Assembly (NCBI RefSeq): GCF_000820085.1
Contig: NZ_CDBN01000036.1
Coordinates: 1-64,000 of the forward strand
Origin: Aeromonas sanarellii
Lineage (GTDB): Bacteria > Pseudomonadota > Gammaproteobacteria > Enterobacterales > Aeromonadaceae
Direction: 5' to 3'
Length of the DNA: 64,000 bases
Shown here: positions 48,398-55,836 of the stretch, piece after piece
How the letters are laid out: the number at the start of each line of letters is the position of its first letter
Numbering within the stretch: position 1 is the stretch's first letter
Notes under the pieces: generated by a model
The model's database searches: none
The model's input: only the letters and a program-made list of their open reading frames with translations
What the model was told of the DNA's origin: nothing
Position numbers and translations under genes: made by a program

Positions 48398-48940
48398 ATG
48401 AAGATGTCGTCTCATTCCAGAGCGCTGGCCTGTGTGGCGCTCGCCCTCGTGCTCGGCGCCTGCAGCCAGAGCGCACCGCGCAAGCCAGTGACGCCTGCCA
48501 AACCCGTCGCTCCCCAGCCTGCCGTGGTGGTCCCGCAGCCGGATCCCGATGCGGTGGTGCAGAGCGCCGTGGCGGAGCCCAGCCCTGTGTTCGACGAGGA
48601 GTATCACGGCCCGGATCAGGGGTCGCTCGAGTCGGTGACCGCCCTGTTTGCCCGCGGCTACATCGAGTCAGCCATGCGCGAGACCATGCTGGCGGCGGTG
48701 CACAGCGACTATCCCCTGCTCGGCATGCGGGACGTGCGCCTGACCGATCCCATCTCCAAGTTCCTCACCTCGGCTCAGGCGCGCACCACGGCCCACGACT
48801 ACCTCTACGCCGGGGTACAGCGTCGCCTGGGTCGTCCGCTCAGCCCCGCCCAGTGGGAGCAGATCTGGCAGGGATACCCCCAGCAGGGCCGGGTCTCCGA
48901 CTGGGTCAAGCAGACCAAGCGGGTGCTGGCCGGGCGCTGA
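48398..48940 (+). CDS. Uncharacterised lipoprotein
   Basis: A 180-residue protein with a lipoprotein signal (ALALVLGAC lipobox, Cys about 22), a Pro/Ala/Val-rich spacer, and a soluble C-terminal domain with repeated alpha-helical segments (ESAMRETMLAAVHSDYPLLG). I recognise no family. It probably shares the ytfL transcript and ends at a UUCG hairpin. Confidence 0.75.
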   Translation: MKMSSHSRALACVALALVLGACSQSAPRKPVTPAKPVAPQPAVVVPQPDPDAVVQSAVAEPSPVFDEEYHGPDQGSLESVTALFARGYIESAMRETMLAAVHSDYPLLGMRDVRLTDPISKFLTSAQARTTAHDYLYAGVQRRLGRPLSPAQWEQIWQGYPQQGRVSDWVKQTKRVLAGR

Positions 48941-48962
48941 GCCGCCAGTTCATCTGTCGCCA

Positions 48963-48990
48963 CAAGAGGCCACCTTCGGGTGGCCTCTTG
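48963..48990 (+). terminator. UUCG-loop hairpin after the lipoprotein gene
   Basis: CAAGAGGCCACC, loop TTCG, GGTGGCCTCTTG is a perfect 12-bp stem with the C(UUCG)G closing. CCGTTTCTC follows. Probable terminator. Confidence 0.75.
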
Positions 48991-49131
48991 CCGTTTCTCA
49001 CCCTGGGGCTGAGGCCTCAGCGGTCAGGACGCCCCCTTCCTTTGCCGCTATCCCCCTGAGCTTGCCCGAATTTGTTCGTAGCGCCCGATTGCCTCTTCCT
49101 CTACTTTGGGTCATGATGCAAAAAGCATTCT

Positions 49132-49163
49132 GGCCGTCTAGATGTTTTGATGGCTTGATGTGA
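49132..49163 (+). promoter_or_regulatory. MetJ operator (four tandem met boxes)
   Basis: Four contiguous 8-mers, GGCCGTCT, AGATGTTT, TGATGGCT and TGATGTGA, match the met box AGACGTCT at 6, 6, 5 and 4 positions. MetJ binds such tandem boxes with SAM to repress methionine genes. The operator lies 50 bases upstream of the homocysteine methyltransferase. Confidence 0.8.
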
Positions 49164-49212
49164 TTCCACACAATAAACACCCGTCACGACGGGGACACGC
49201 AGAGAGACAGAG

Positions 49213-50115
49213 ATGAATACAAAGGATTTGTGGGTACTGGATGGTGGCATGGGGCGCGAGCTGGCACGGCGGGGTGCGCCGTTTCGCCAGCCGGAGTGGT
49301 CGGCGCTGGCCCTGATGGAGGCACCCGAGACGGTGCGCGAGGTGCATCAGGCCTATGTGGCGAGCGGCGCCCGGGTCATCACCACCAACAGCTATGCCCT
49401 GGTGCCGTTCCATATTGGCGAGGCGCGCTTTGCCGCCCAAGGGGAGGGGCTGGCGGCCCTGGCCGGGCAACTGGCCCGAGAGGTGGCCGACGAGCAGCCG
49501 GGCTCTGTGCAGGTGGCCGGCTCCTTGCCGCCGCTGTTTGGCTCCTATCGCGCCGATCTGTATCAAGCCGAGCGGGTGAGCGAGCTGGCAGCCCCGCTGA
49601 TCCGGGCGCTTTCCCCCCACGTGGATCTCTGGCTGGCGGAGACCATGAGCCTCATCGCCGAGCCGTTGGCCCTCAAGGCCCTGCTGCCCGATGATGGCAA
49701 GCCGTTCTGGGTCTCCTTCACCCTGGAGGACGAGGCGCCGGGCAGCGAACCGACCCTGCGCTCCGGCGAGCGGGTGGCCGATGCCGTGGCCGCGTTGGCG
49801 TCGGCCGGGGTGGATGCCATCCTGTTCAACTGCTGCCAGCCCGAGGTGATCGAAGGGGCGCTCAGGGTGGCCGGCGCCGCGTTGCAGGCCCTGGGTCGCA
49901 CCGAAGTTCGCCTCGGTGCCTATGCCAACGCCTTCCCGCCCCAGCCCAAGGAGGCCACCGCCAACGACGGTCTGGACGAGATCCGCGGCGATCTGGGGCC
50001 GCTGGATTACCTCGGCTGGGCCGAGCGCTGGCGCGCGGCCGGGGCAAACCTCATCGGCGGCTGCTGCGGCATAGGCCCGGAACACATTGAGGCGCTGGCC
50101 AGCCGGCTGCGTTAA
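49213..50115 (+). CDS. mmuM: Homocysteine S-methyltransferase (MmuM-like)
   Basis: A 300-residue Zn-dependent methyltransferase: VLDGGMGRELARRG start, VITTNSYALVPFHIG, and the zinc Cys residues in LFNCCQPE and GGCCGIGP near the end. It moves a methyl group, probably from S-methylmethionine, to homocysteine, making methionine. Upstream met boxes imply MetJ repression. It is paired with an APC transporter 10 bases downstream, parallel to E. coli mmuPM although the transporter is from a different subfamily. Confidence 0.88.
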   Translation: MNTKDLWVLDGGMGRELARRGAPFRQPEWSALALMEAPETVREVHQAYVASGARVITTNSYALVPFHIGEARFAAQGEGLAALAGQLAREVADEQPGSVQVAGSLPPLFGSYRADLYQAERVSELAAPLIRALSPHVDLWLAETMSLIAEPLALKALLPDDGKPFWVSFTLEDEAPGSEPTLRSGERVADAVAALASAGVDAILFNCCQPEVIEGALRVAGAALQALGRTEVRLGAYANAFPPQPKEATANDGLDEIRGDLGPLDYLGWAERWRAAGANLIGGCCGIGPEHIEALASRLR

Positions 50116-50124
50116 GGAGAACCG

Positions 50125-51525
50125 ATGAAAGAGAGCAAGATCGGCCTCTGGTCCCTCACCGCCCTGGTGTTCAGCTCCATGGTGGGGGCCGGCATCTTCA
50201 GCCTGCCCCAGAACATGGCCGAGGTGGCGGGGGCCCGCGCCGTGCTGATCGGCTGGGCCGTCACCGGGGTCGGCATACTGGCGCTGGCCGCGAGTTTCCT
50301 CTATCTGTCGCGACTCAGACCCGAGCTCGACGGCGGCATCTACAGCTATGCCCGGGCCGGCTTCGGCGATCTGGTGGGCTTCTTCTCCGCCTGGGGCTAT
50401 TGGCTCTGTGCCACCATAGGCGTGGTGGGCTATCTGGTGATCGCCTTCGCGGCGCTGGGCAGTTTCGTCGATACCCCTGATAGTGTCTGGTTCGGCGAGG
50501 GCAACACCCTGGGCGCCTTCATTGGCGAGTCCTGCATCCTCTGGGCGGTGCACCTGCTGGTGGCGCGCGGCGTGCAGCAGGCGGCCCTGTTCAATCTGGT
50601 GGCGACCCTGGCCAAGAGCCTGCCGCTGCTGCTGTTCATCCTGTTCGCCTGCTACTGGTTCGATCCGGTCACCTTTGCGGCGGATCAGCAGGGCAGCACC
50701 CTGGCGGTGCCGGTCTCCGAGCAGGTGCGCAACACCATGCTCATCACCCTCTGGGTCTTCACCGGCATCGAGGGGGCGGCGGTGCTGTCGGCCCGGGCGA
50801 GAAACAAGCGGGACGTGGGCACGGCCACCGTGCTTGGCGTGGTGCTGGCGCTGCTGCTCTATGTGCTCATATCGGTGCTGGCGCTCGGGATCCTGAGCCG
50901 CCCGGAGCTCGCGGCCCTGCCCAACCCCTCCATGGCGGGGCTGATGGCCCAGATGACCGGCTCCTGGGGCAAGCTGCTCATCAGCGCCGGCCTCATCGTA
51001 TCGGTGCTCGCCTCCTACGTGAGCTGGACCCTGTTCTCGGCCGAGGTGCCGTTCAGCGCGGCGCGCCACGGGGCCTTCCCGGCCATCTTCCGGCGCCAGA
51101 ACCGCAACGGCACCCCCATCGCCTCGCTCTGGCTCACCAGCCTGACGGTGCAGGGCTGTCTGCTGCTGGTGTGGCTGCTCGGCAAGGGCTACACCAACCT
51201 GTTGCTTATCTCCACCTCCATGATCCTGGTGCCCTACCTGCTGATCGGTCTGTTCCTGCTCAAGCTCTCCTTGCGTGGCGAGGGCAATGGTCTGATGCGG
51301 GCGGTGGCGCTGGTGTCGAGCGGTTACGGCCTCTGGCTGCTCTACGCCGCCGGGGTGGAGTACCTGCTGCTCTCCTTGCTGCTCTACGGGCCGGGTCTGC
51401 TGCTGTTTCTCTACAGCCGCCGCCAGCTCGGGGCCGAGCTGCGGCTCAGCGGGCGCGAGCGGCTGCTGGCCGGGGTGACGCTGCTGAGCCTCATTCCCGC
51501 CGTCTGGTCCTTTGCCCACGTCTGA
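50125..51525 (+). CDS. APC-family amino-acid transporter (APA/ArcD-like)
   Basis: A 466-residue permease of about 12 membrane segments. KIGLWSLTALVFSSMVGAGI and LPQNMAEVAG at the start are typical of the basic amino-acid/polyamine antiporter group (ArcD/YdgI type). Its position after a MetJ-controlled methyltransferase suggests it carries methionine, S-methylmethionine or a related compound; this is inference from context. It ends in a strong terminator. Confidence 0.8.
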   Translation: MKESKIGLWSLTALVFSSMVGAGIFSLPQNMAEVAGARAVLIGWAVTGVGILALAASFLYLSRLRPELDGGIYSYARAGFGDLVGFFSAWGYWLCATIGVVGYLVIAFAALGSFVDTPDSVWFGEGNTLGAFIGESCILWAVHLLVARGVQQAALFNLVATLAKSLPLLLFILFACYWFDPVTFAADQQGSTLAVPVSEQVRNTMLITLWVFTGIEGAAVLSARARNKRDVGTATVLGVVLALLLYVLISVLALGILSRPELAALPNPSMAGLMAQMTGSWGKLLISAGLIVSVLASYVSWTLFSAEVPFSAARHGAFPAIFRRQNRNGTPIASLWLTSLTVQGCLLLVWLLGKGYTNLLLISTSMILVPYLLIGLFLLKLSLRGEGNGLMRAVALVSSGYGLWLLYAAGVEYLLLSLLLYGPGLLLFLYSRRQLGAELRLSGRERLLAGVTLLSLIPAVWSFAHV

Positions 51526-51543
51526 GTGAGTAAGCCAATGAAG

Positions 51544-51570
51544 AGAGCGCCCAGAGGCGCTCTTTTTTTG
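51544..51570 (+). terminator. Terminator after the APC transporter
   Basis: AGAGCGCC, loop CAGA, GGCGCTCT, then seven T. Also ends near the 3' end of the convergent hydroxylase gene. Confidence 0.92.
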
Positions 51571-51595
51571 TCCGCGGGTTGTCTGCCGGGCGTGC

Positions 51596-52435
51596 TCAGC
51601 GGCTGGCGGGACCGGCCGGCTTGCCAAACAGCACCGCGAGCTTCTGCCGCCAGGGGAGGCTGCGGGCCTCTTGCAGCATGTCGCGCCACTCGTGGAAGGT
51701 GAGGGTGAGGGGGTTGAAGCTGTGGACGGGCTTGGTGATGCCGAAGCGGCACGGCTCGGCCGGGTCTTCCTCGACGAAGGTGCCGAACAGCCTGTCCCAG
51801 ATGATGAGCACCCCGGCGAAGTTGCGATCGATATATTTGGGGTTGCTGGCGTGGTGCACCCTGTGGTGGGAAGGGGTATTGAGGATCCACTCCAATTTGC
51901 CGAGCTTGCCCACCACCTGGGTATGGACGAAGAACTGGAAGCCCAAGCTCACGAGCACGGTGGCCACCACCGCCTCGGGCGGGAAGCCGATGAGGATCAT
52001 GGGGATCCAGAACAGCCACATGCCGGAGACCGGATACATCAGGCTCTGACGAAAGGCAGTGGAGAGGTTGAGCCGCTCCGAGCTGTGGTGCACCACGTGG
52101 GAGGCCCAGAGCCAGCGCACGTGGTGGCTCGCGAAGTGGAACAGCCAGTAGCAGAGATCCTGCAGCAGGAACAGCAGCAAGAGGCTCCAGAGGTTGAGAT
52201 CGATATCGAATAGCCGCCAGCCCCAGAGGGTGTCGTAGAGGTAGGCGATGGCGACGGCCGCCAGGGCATCGCCCCCCTGATGCATCAGCGCCAGGGTGGC
52301 GTTGGCGAAGAGATCCTTCCACTGGTAGCCGGCGGTGGGATAGGCGGCGCCGTGTCTTCGCAGGTAGAGCATCTCCCAGCCGATAAAGGCCAGAAAGAGG
52401 GGGGAGAGGTAGAGCAGGAGCAGTTGCACATCCAT
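51596..52435 (-). CDS. Fatty acid hydroxylase / sterol desaturase family protein
   Basis: A 279-residue membrane protein with about five hydrophobic segments and the diiron histidine clusters of the family: HFASHH, HVVHHSSE and HRVHHASNPKY. Members hydroxylate or desaturate lipids; the substrate here is unknown. Start codons at 52435 and 52444 both fit; 52435 (MDVQLLLL) follows GGATGG and is preferred. It is a single gene. Confidence 0.85.
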   Translation of the reverse strand: MDVQLLLLYLSPLFLAFIGWEMLYLRRHGAAYPTAGYQWKDLFANATLALMHQGGDALAAVAIAYLYDTLWGWRLFDIDLNLWSLLLLFLLQDLCYWLFHFASHHVRWLWASHVVHHSSERLNLSTAFRQSLMYPVSGMWLFWIPMILIGFPPEAVVATVLVSLGFQFFVHTQVVGKLGKLEWILNTPSHHRVHHASNPKYIDRNFAGVLIIWDRLFGTFVEEDPAEPCRFGITKPVHSFNPLTLTFHEWRDMLQEARSLPWRQKLAVLFGKPAGPASR

Positions 52436-52471
52436 ATGAGCCATCCGGTTGGACCAGTTGGATGTCAGCAT

Positions 52472-52480
52472 ACCGGATGG
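52472..52480. repeat. Inverted repeat flanking the hydroxylase start
   Basis: ACCGGATGG (52472-52480) is the inverse complement of CCATCCGGT (52441-52449), 22 bases apart. It may be an operator or mRNA structure near the hydroxylase gene start. Confidence 0.35.
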
Positions 52481-52587
52481 ATTTAAAATTTCATTAACAT
52501 CCTTGCTCCATCCGGGTGGTGAACAACCCGATGGCGAAAGACTGCGGCAAGGAGATGATCTGGGGGTGGATGAGGAAGGTCAGCATA

Positions 52588-52614
52588 GAAGAGGGAGCCA
52601 TGGGCTCCCTCTTC
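52588..52614 (-). terminator. Hairpin after the ABC operon
   Basis: GAAGAGGGAGCC and GGCTCCCTCTTC, loop ATG, form a perfect 12-bp stem, about 100 bases after the ATPase stop. T-runs are poor on both strands. Confidence 0.6.
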
Positions 52615-52632
52615 GTGTTTGTGCATCGCGGG

Positions 52633-52704
52633 TTATAACACCTGGCTCAGGAACCGGCGCAGGCGGGGGACGCGATGGATGGTCGAAGCCACAGCGGTTG
52701 TCAT
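52633..52704 (-). CDS. 23-codon mini-ORF echoing the ABC ATPase C-terminus
   Basis: It starts at an ATG just after the ATPase stop and ends PRLRRFLSQVL, matching the ATPase end [11 protein letters not shown] at 10 of 11 residues. The two copies are offset by 82 bases. Also a 14-base element (YATARCACCYGGCT on the plus strand) occurs three times, at about 52634, 52702 and 52716. Likely a duplicated gene end that happens to be open, or a micropeptide. Confidence 0.4.
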   Translation of the reverse strand: MTTAVASTIHRVPRLRRFLSQVL

Positions 52705-52714
52705 AACACCCGGC

Positions 52715-53458
52715 TTATAGCACCTGGCTCAGGAACTGGCGCAGGCGGGGAGAGGGCGGATTGTCAAAGAAATCCGCCGGCTTCTCGTCCACCAGCAGCT
52801 CGCCGCTCTCCATGAAGAGCACCCGATCCGCCACCTCCCGGGCGAAGCCCATCTCGTGGGTCACCACCACCATGGTCATGCCTTCCCGGGCCAGCCCCTT
52901 CATGACGTCCAGCACTTCCCCCACCATCTCGGGGTCGAGGGCACTGGTGGGCTCGTCAAACAGCATAATGCGCGGCTGCATGGCGAGCGCCCGGGCGATG
53001 GCCACCCGCTGCTGCTGACCGCCGGAGAGCTGGGAGGGGTAGCTCTGCGCCTTGTTGGAGAGCCCCACCTTGAGCAGCAGCGCCTTGGCCCTGTCTTCCG
53101 CCTCCTTGCGAGATAGTCCCCGCACCTTCTGGGGCGCCAGGGTGATGTTGTCCAGTACCGTCAGGTGGGGGAAGAGGTTGAAGGACTGGAATACCATGCC
53201 CACCTCTTCCCGCAGCTTGTTGACGTCGCCGGGCTCGGTGAGGCTGATGCCGTCGACCAGGATGTGACCGTCGTTGATGGTTTCCAGCTGGTTGAGGGTG
53301 CGCAGGAAGGTGGACTTGCCCGAGCCGCTCGGCCCCACGATCACCACCACTTCCCCCTCGGCCACCTGGGTGCTGACGTTCTTGAGGGCGTGCACCTCGG
53401 TGCCGTAGAACTTCTCCACTGAGCTTGCCTTGATAATTGGATCAGTTGCTGCGCGCAT
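52715..53458 (-). CDS. Polar amino-acid ABC transporter ATPase (GlnQ family)
   Basis: A 247-residue ATPase: Walker [10 protein letters not shown] (about 42), Q-loop [16 protein letters not shown], signature LSGGQQQR, Walker [16 protein letters not shown]. It powers uptake of a polar amino acid with the adjacent permease and binding protein. The ATG at 53458 has GGAGGTG four bases upstream, within a duplicated copy of the permease end. The gene ends in a duplicated tail. Confidence 0.95.
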   Translation of the reverse strand: MRAATDPIIKASSVEKFYGTEVHALKNVSTQVAEGEVVVIVGPSGSGKSTFLRTLNQLETINDGHILVDGISLTEPGDVNKLREEVGMVFQSFNLFPHLTVLDNITLAPQKVRGLSRKEAEDRAKALLLKVGLSNKAQSYPSQLSGGQQQRVAIARALAMQPRIMLFDEPTSALDPEMVGEVLDVMKGLAREGMTMVVVTHEMGFAREVADRVLFMESGELLVDEKPADFFDNPPSPRLRQFLSQVL

Positions 53459-53609
53459 ATTTCACCTCCAGACGACGCACCGGGAAGGGGCAGGGGGTGC
53501 CGGTGATGGCAGAACGTCTCGACAACGGTTGGGCCTTGATAACGGGATCAGTTGCTGCGCGCATATTTCACCTCCAGACGACGCACCAGGAAGGAGAGGG
53601 TGCCGGTGA
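53427..53609 (-). repeat. 106-bp tandem duplication at the permease-ATPase junction
   Basis: Copies at 53427-53506 and 53533-53609 are near-identical (one 3-base indel and a few substitutions), offset by 106 bases. Each contains the permease end (EVKYARSN and stop), the overlapping ATPase start and the GGAGGTG ribosome-binding site. The original overlapping junction has therefore been doubled. Confidence 0.93.
53442..53564 (-). CDS. 40-codon chimeric ORF bridging permease and ATPase
   Basis: It starts at the duplicated ATPase start inside the permease 3' end and runs to the duplicated permease stop. The N-terminus [11 protein letters not shown] mirrors the ATPase ([11 protein letters not shown]) and the C-terminus [11 protein letters not shown] mirrors the permease. 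It overlaps the permease by 17 bases and the ATPase by 17 bases, and has GGAGGTG upstream. It is open without stops, but existence as a product is unproved. Confidence 0.5.
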   Translation of the reverse strand: MRAATDPVIKAQPLSRRSAITGTPCPFPVRRLEVKYARSN

Positions 53610-54519
53610 GCACCAGATAGAGCAGGGCCACGGTGAACCATACCTCGAACGGGCTGAAGGTGGAGCTCACCACCTCGCGCCCCGCCTTGGTGAGGTCCGT
53701 GATGGAGATGACCGACACCAGCGACGAATCCTTGATAAGGTTGATGAACTGGCCCGCCAGCGGCGGCAGGACGCGCTTGAACGCCTGGGGCAGGATGACG
53801 TAGCGCATGGTCTGGGCCGAGGTCATGCCAAGGCTCCTGCCCGCCTCCATCTGCCCCTTGTGGATGGAGCTGATGCCGGCGCGCACGATTTCCGCCACGT
53901 AGGCGCCGGTGAAGACCGCCAGCGCCGCCACCCCGGCGGTGAAGCGATCCAGATTGAGTACAGTGCCGATAAAGAAATAGACGATGAAGATCTGCACCAG
54001 CAACGGGGTGCCGCGGATAAGCTCCACATAGGTCACTGCCAGGTTGCGCAGGGCCGGATTGGGGGAGAGGCGGGCGAGCCCGGCCAGGGTGCCGAGCAGG
54101 ATGGCGAAGACCCCGGCCACCAGGGATAGCTTGACCGTGACCCAGACGCCCCAGGCGATGGGGCCGGCGGTCCAGCTCAGTTGCACATCCAGGGTGTCGC
54201 CGAGGAAGACGGTGTCCCCTTCGGCCAGCTGGGCGCCCTGGGCGGCGATGGCCTGACGACGGCTGGGGTCGAGATCGTCCTGCAGGAAGAGCTGCCCCTT
54301 CTCCGCCACCACGGTGCCGTCAAATTCGGCGTAGTGCTTCTGCTCCGCCTGATAGGCGATGTACTGGGGAATGCGCTCCCAGCGCCAGGTGTAGTCCACC
54401 GCCTGCACGGCCTTGTAGATGCCGAAAATGGCGGCCAGCACCAGCAGCAGGAAGACCCCGTGCCAGAGCAGCTGATTGGGCTGTTTTTCCATCTGTCTTG
54501 TGATTTTGGGGTTGATCAC
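53548..54519 (-). CDS. Polar amino-acid ABC transporter permease (HisM/GltK type)
   Basis: A 323-residue permease: N-terminal helix (GVFLLLVLAAIFGIY), a periplasmic stretch of about 70 residues, and the five-helix HisMQ domain with coupling loop EAGRSLGMTSAQTMRYVILPQA. The long N-terminal extension is typical of the glutamate/general amino-acid subgroup. A GTG at 54519 with AGAGG eight bases upstream is the preferred start; a GTG at 54525 is too close to that site. Only one permease gene is present, so it may act as a homodimer. Confidence 0.9.
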   Translation of the reverse strand: MINPKITRQMEKQPNQLLWHGVFLLLVLAAIFGIYKAVQAVDYTWRWERIPQYIAYQAEQKHYAEFDGTVVAEKGQLFLQDDLDPSRRQAIAAQGAQLAEGDTVFLGDTLDVQLSWTAGPIAWGVWVTVKLSLVAGVFAILLGTLAGLARLSPNPALRNLAVTYVELIRGTPLLVQIFIVYFFIGTVLNLDRFTAGVAALAVFTGAYVAEIVRAGISSIHKGQMEAGRSLGMTSAQTMRYVILPQAFKRVLPPLAGQFINLIKDSSLVSVISITDLTKAGREVVSSTFSPFEVWFTVALLYLVLTGTLSFLVRRLEVKYARSN

Positions 54520-54560
54520 TGTCACAACCTCTTTTGTCGTTATTGTGGGGGGTCTGCGTG

Positions 54561-54582
54561 AAGGGGCGGCATGCCGCCCCTT
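54561..54582 (-). terminator. 22-bp perfect palindrome between binding protein and permease
   Basis: AAGGGGCGGC-AT-GCCGCCCCTT is a perfect palindrome immediately after the binding-protein stop. It can act as a partial terminator or 3' stabiliser, raising binding protein above permease as in other binding-protein operons. Confidence 0.7.
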
Positions 54583-54589
54583 TGGGAGG

Positions 54590-55378
54590 TTACTTGAGCT
54601 GGTCCAGCCAGGCGGTGGACTCGAACCACTTCTTGTAGAGACGGTCGTAGCTGCCGTCGCCCTTGATCTGGCGCAGGTAGTTGTTCAGCCAGTTGAGGGT
54701 GTCCTGATCCCCCTTGCGGATGGCCCAGGCCAGCGGCTCGAAGGTGAACGGCTTGTCGAGGTGCACCACGGCGCCCTGGTTCTGGGAGGCGAAGATGGCG
54801 TTGTAGGGCAGGTCGTAGACGAAGGCGTCGACCTTGCCGTTGATCACTTCCAGCTTGGCGTCGTCCTGGGTTTCAAACTGCAGCAGGGTGGCCTTGGGGA
54901 TCATGCGCTTGACCGCCTGCTCGCCCGTGGTGCCGAGCTTGACCGCGATCTTGTACTTGGGATCGTTCAGATCCTGGAAGGACTTGATCTCCCCCGCCTT
55001 GTCCTTGCGCAGGACTATGGTCTGGCCGACGACGATGTAGGGATCGGCGAAGTTCACGCGCAGGTTGCGCTGGGGGGTGACCGTCATGCCACCCATGATG
55101 ACGTCGAACTTGTCGGTCAAGAGGGCCGGGATGATGCCGTCCCAGGCGGTGTTGACGAACTCCACCTTCACGCCCATCTCCTTGGCGACCATCTTGGCCA
55201 GGTCCACGTCGAAGCCGATGTACTGGCCCTGCTTGTTGGTCATCTCGAAGGGTTGGTAGCCGGCGTCGAAGCCGACCCGCAGCACACCGCGCTCCAACAC
55301 GGCATCCAGGGTGGAGCTGGGGGCAGCATTGGCCAGCCCGCACAGCAGCAAGGTAGAGAGAATGAGTTTTTTGATCAT
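54590..55378 (-). CDS. Polar amino-acid ABC transporter periplasmic binding protein
   Basis: A 262-residue family-3 binding protein: signal peptide (MIKKLILSTLLLCGLANA), then LRVGFDAGYQPFEMTNKQGQYIGFDVDLAK and WDGIIPALLTDKFDVIMGGMTVTPQR. It captures a polar amino acid, perhaps glutamate/glutamine-like by subgroup; the ligand is not readable. First gene of a three-gene operon on the minus strand. Confidence 0.93.
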   Translation of the reverse strand: MIKKLILSTLLLCGLANAAPSSTLDAVLERGVLRVGFDAGYQPFEMTNKQGQYIGFDVDLAKMVAKEMGVKVEFVNTAWDGIIPALLTDKFDVIMGGMTVTPQRNLRVNFADPYIVVGQTIVLRKDKAGEIKSFQDLNDPKYKIAVKLGTTGEQAVKRMIPKATLLQFETQDDAKLEVINGKVDAFVYDLPYNAIFASQNQGAVVHLDKPFTFEPLAWAIRKGDQDTLNWLNNYLRQIKGDGSYDRLYKKWFESTAWLDQLK

Positions 55379-55836
55379 AAGTGACGTCTCTGTCGAAAGT
55401 GTGTTCGGCCTTGAACCTGCTCCCGTGCGACTCCGTGGCACAAGAGACTGCTGCATCCGGCAGCAGGCAAGACAGGATTATTGTCTTGGTCGGGGCAAAA
55501 GCCCCATATGAGATTCTATGAATGGTCCGTTGAGTGAAAAATGTACCAAAATCTGATTGTGCCAGAAGACTCAATAAGTTATGGGCACTTTTCCCGCTCG
55601 TGGCGACTCATAAAACCACACGAAAACAACATATCTATCTAATGGCGCGGGTTCAAGTGCAAAAATCTCCGGCGTTCATGTCGCAGGAGGGTTTGGGGTC
55701 GAACGACGCTCAACTCTGGCCTTAAGCGCGGGGACGGGGCAGGCCGGAGAATTATTTTTGCCATGCCAGAAGGCTCCCTCTGTGTCTTGTCATGGGCTTC
55801 CCATATACTCAGCCATCCCCATTGGAAGGTTCGGCA
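55379..55836. other. 458-base divergent intergenic region
   Basis: Lies between the ABC operon and the diguanylate cyclase gene. It holds a small stem-loop (CTGCTGC/GCAGCAG, 55448-55466) in the ABC leader and AT-rich stretches around 55540-55630. No RNA element, tRNA or gene is recognised. Promoters for both sides must be here, but none stands out. Confidence 0.6.

Noticed and set aside
49138..51627. An 829-codon open frame on the minus strand opposite mmuM and the APC transporter
   Set aside because: It is antisense to two clear genes, its composition (His, Gln and Arg rich) is that of a GC-driven shadow, and it overlaps the MetJ operator and a terminator.
52472..52714. CRISPR-like spaced repeats near the ABC operon end
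   Set aside because: The repeats are gene-tail and 14-base duplications of irregular spacing, with no spacers of constant length and no cas genes.
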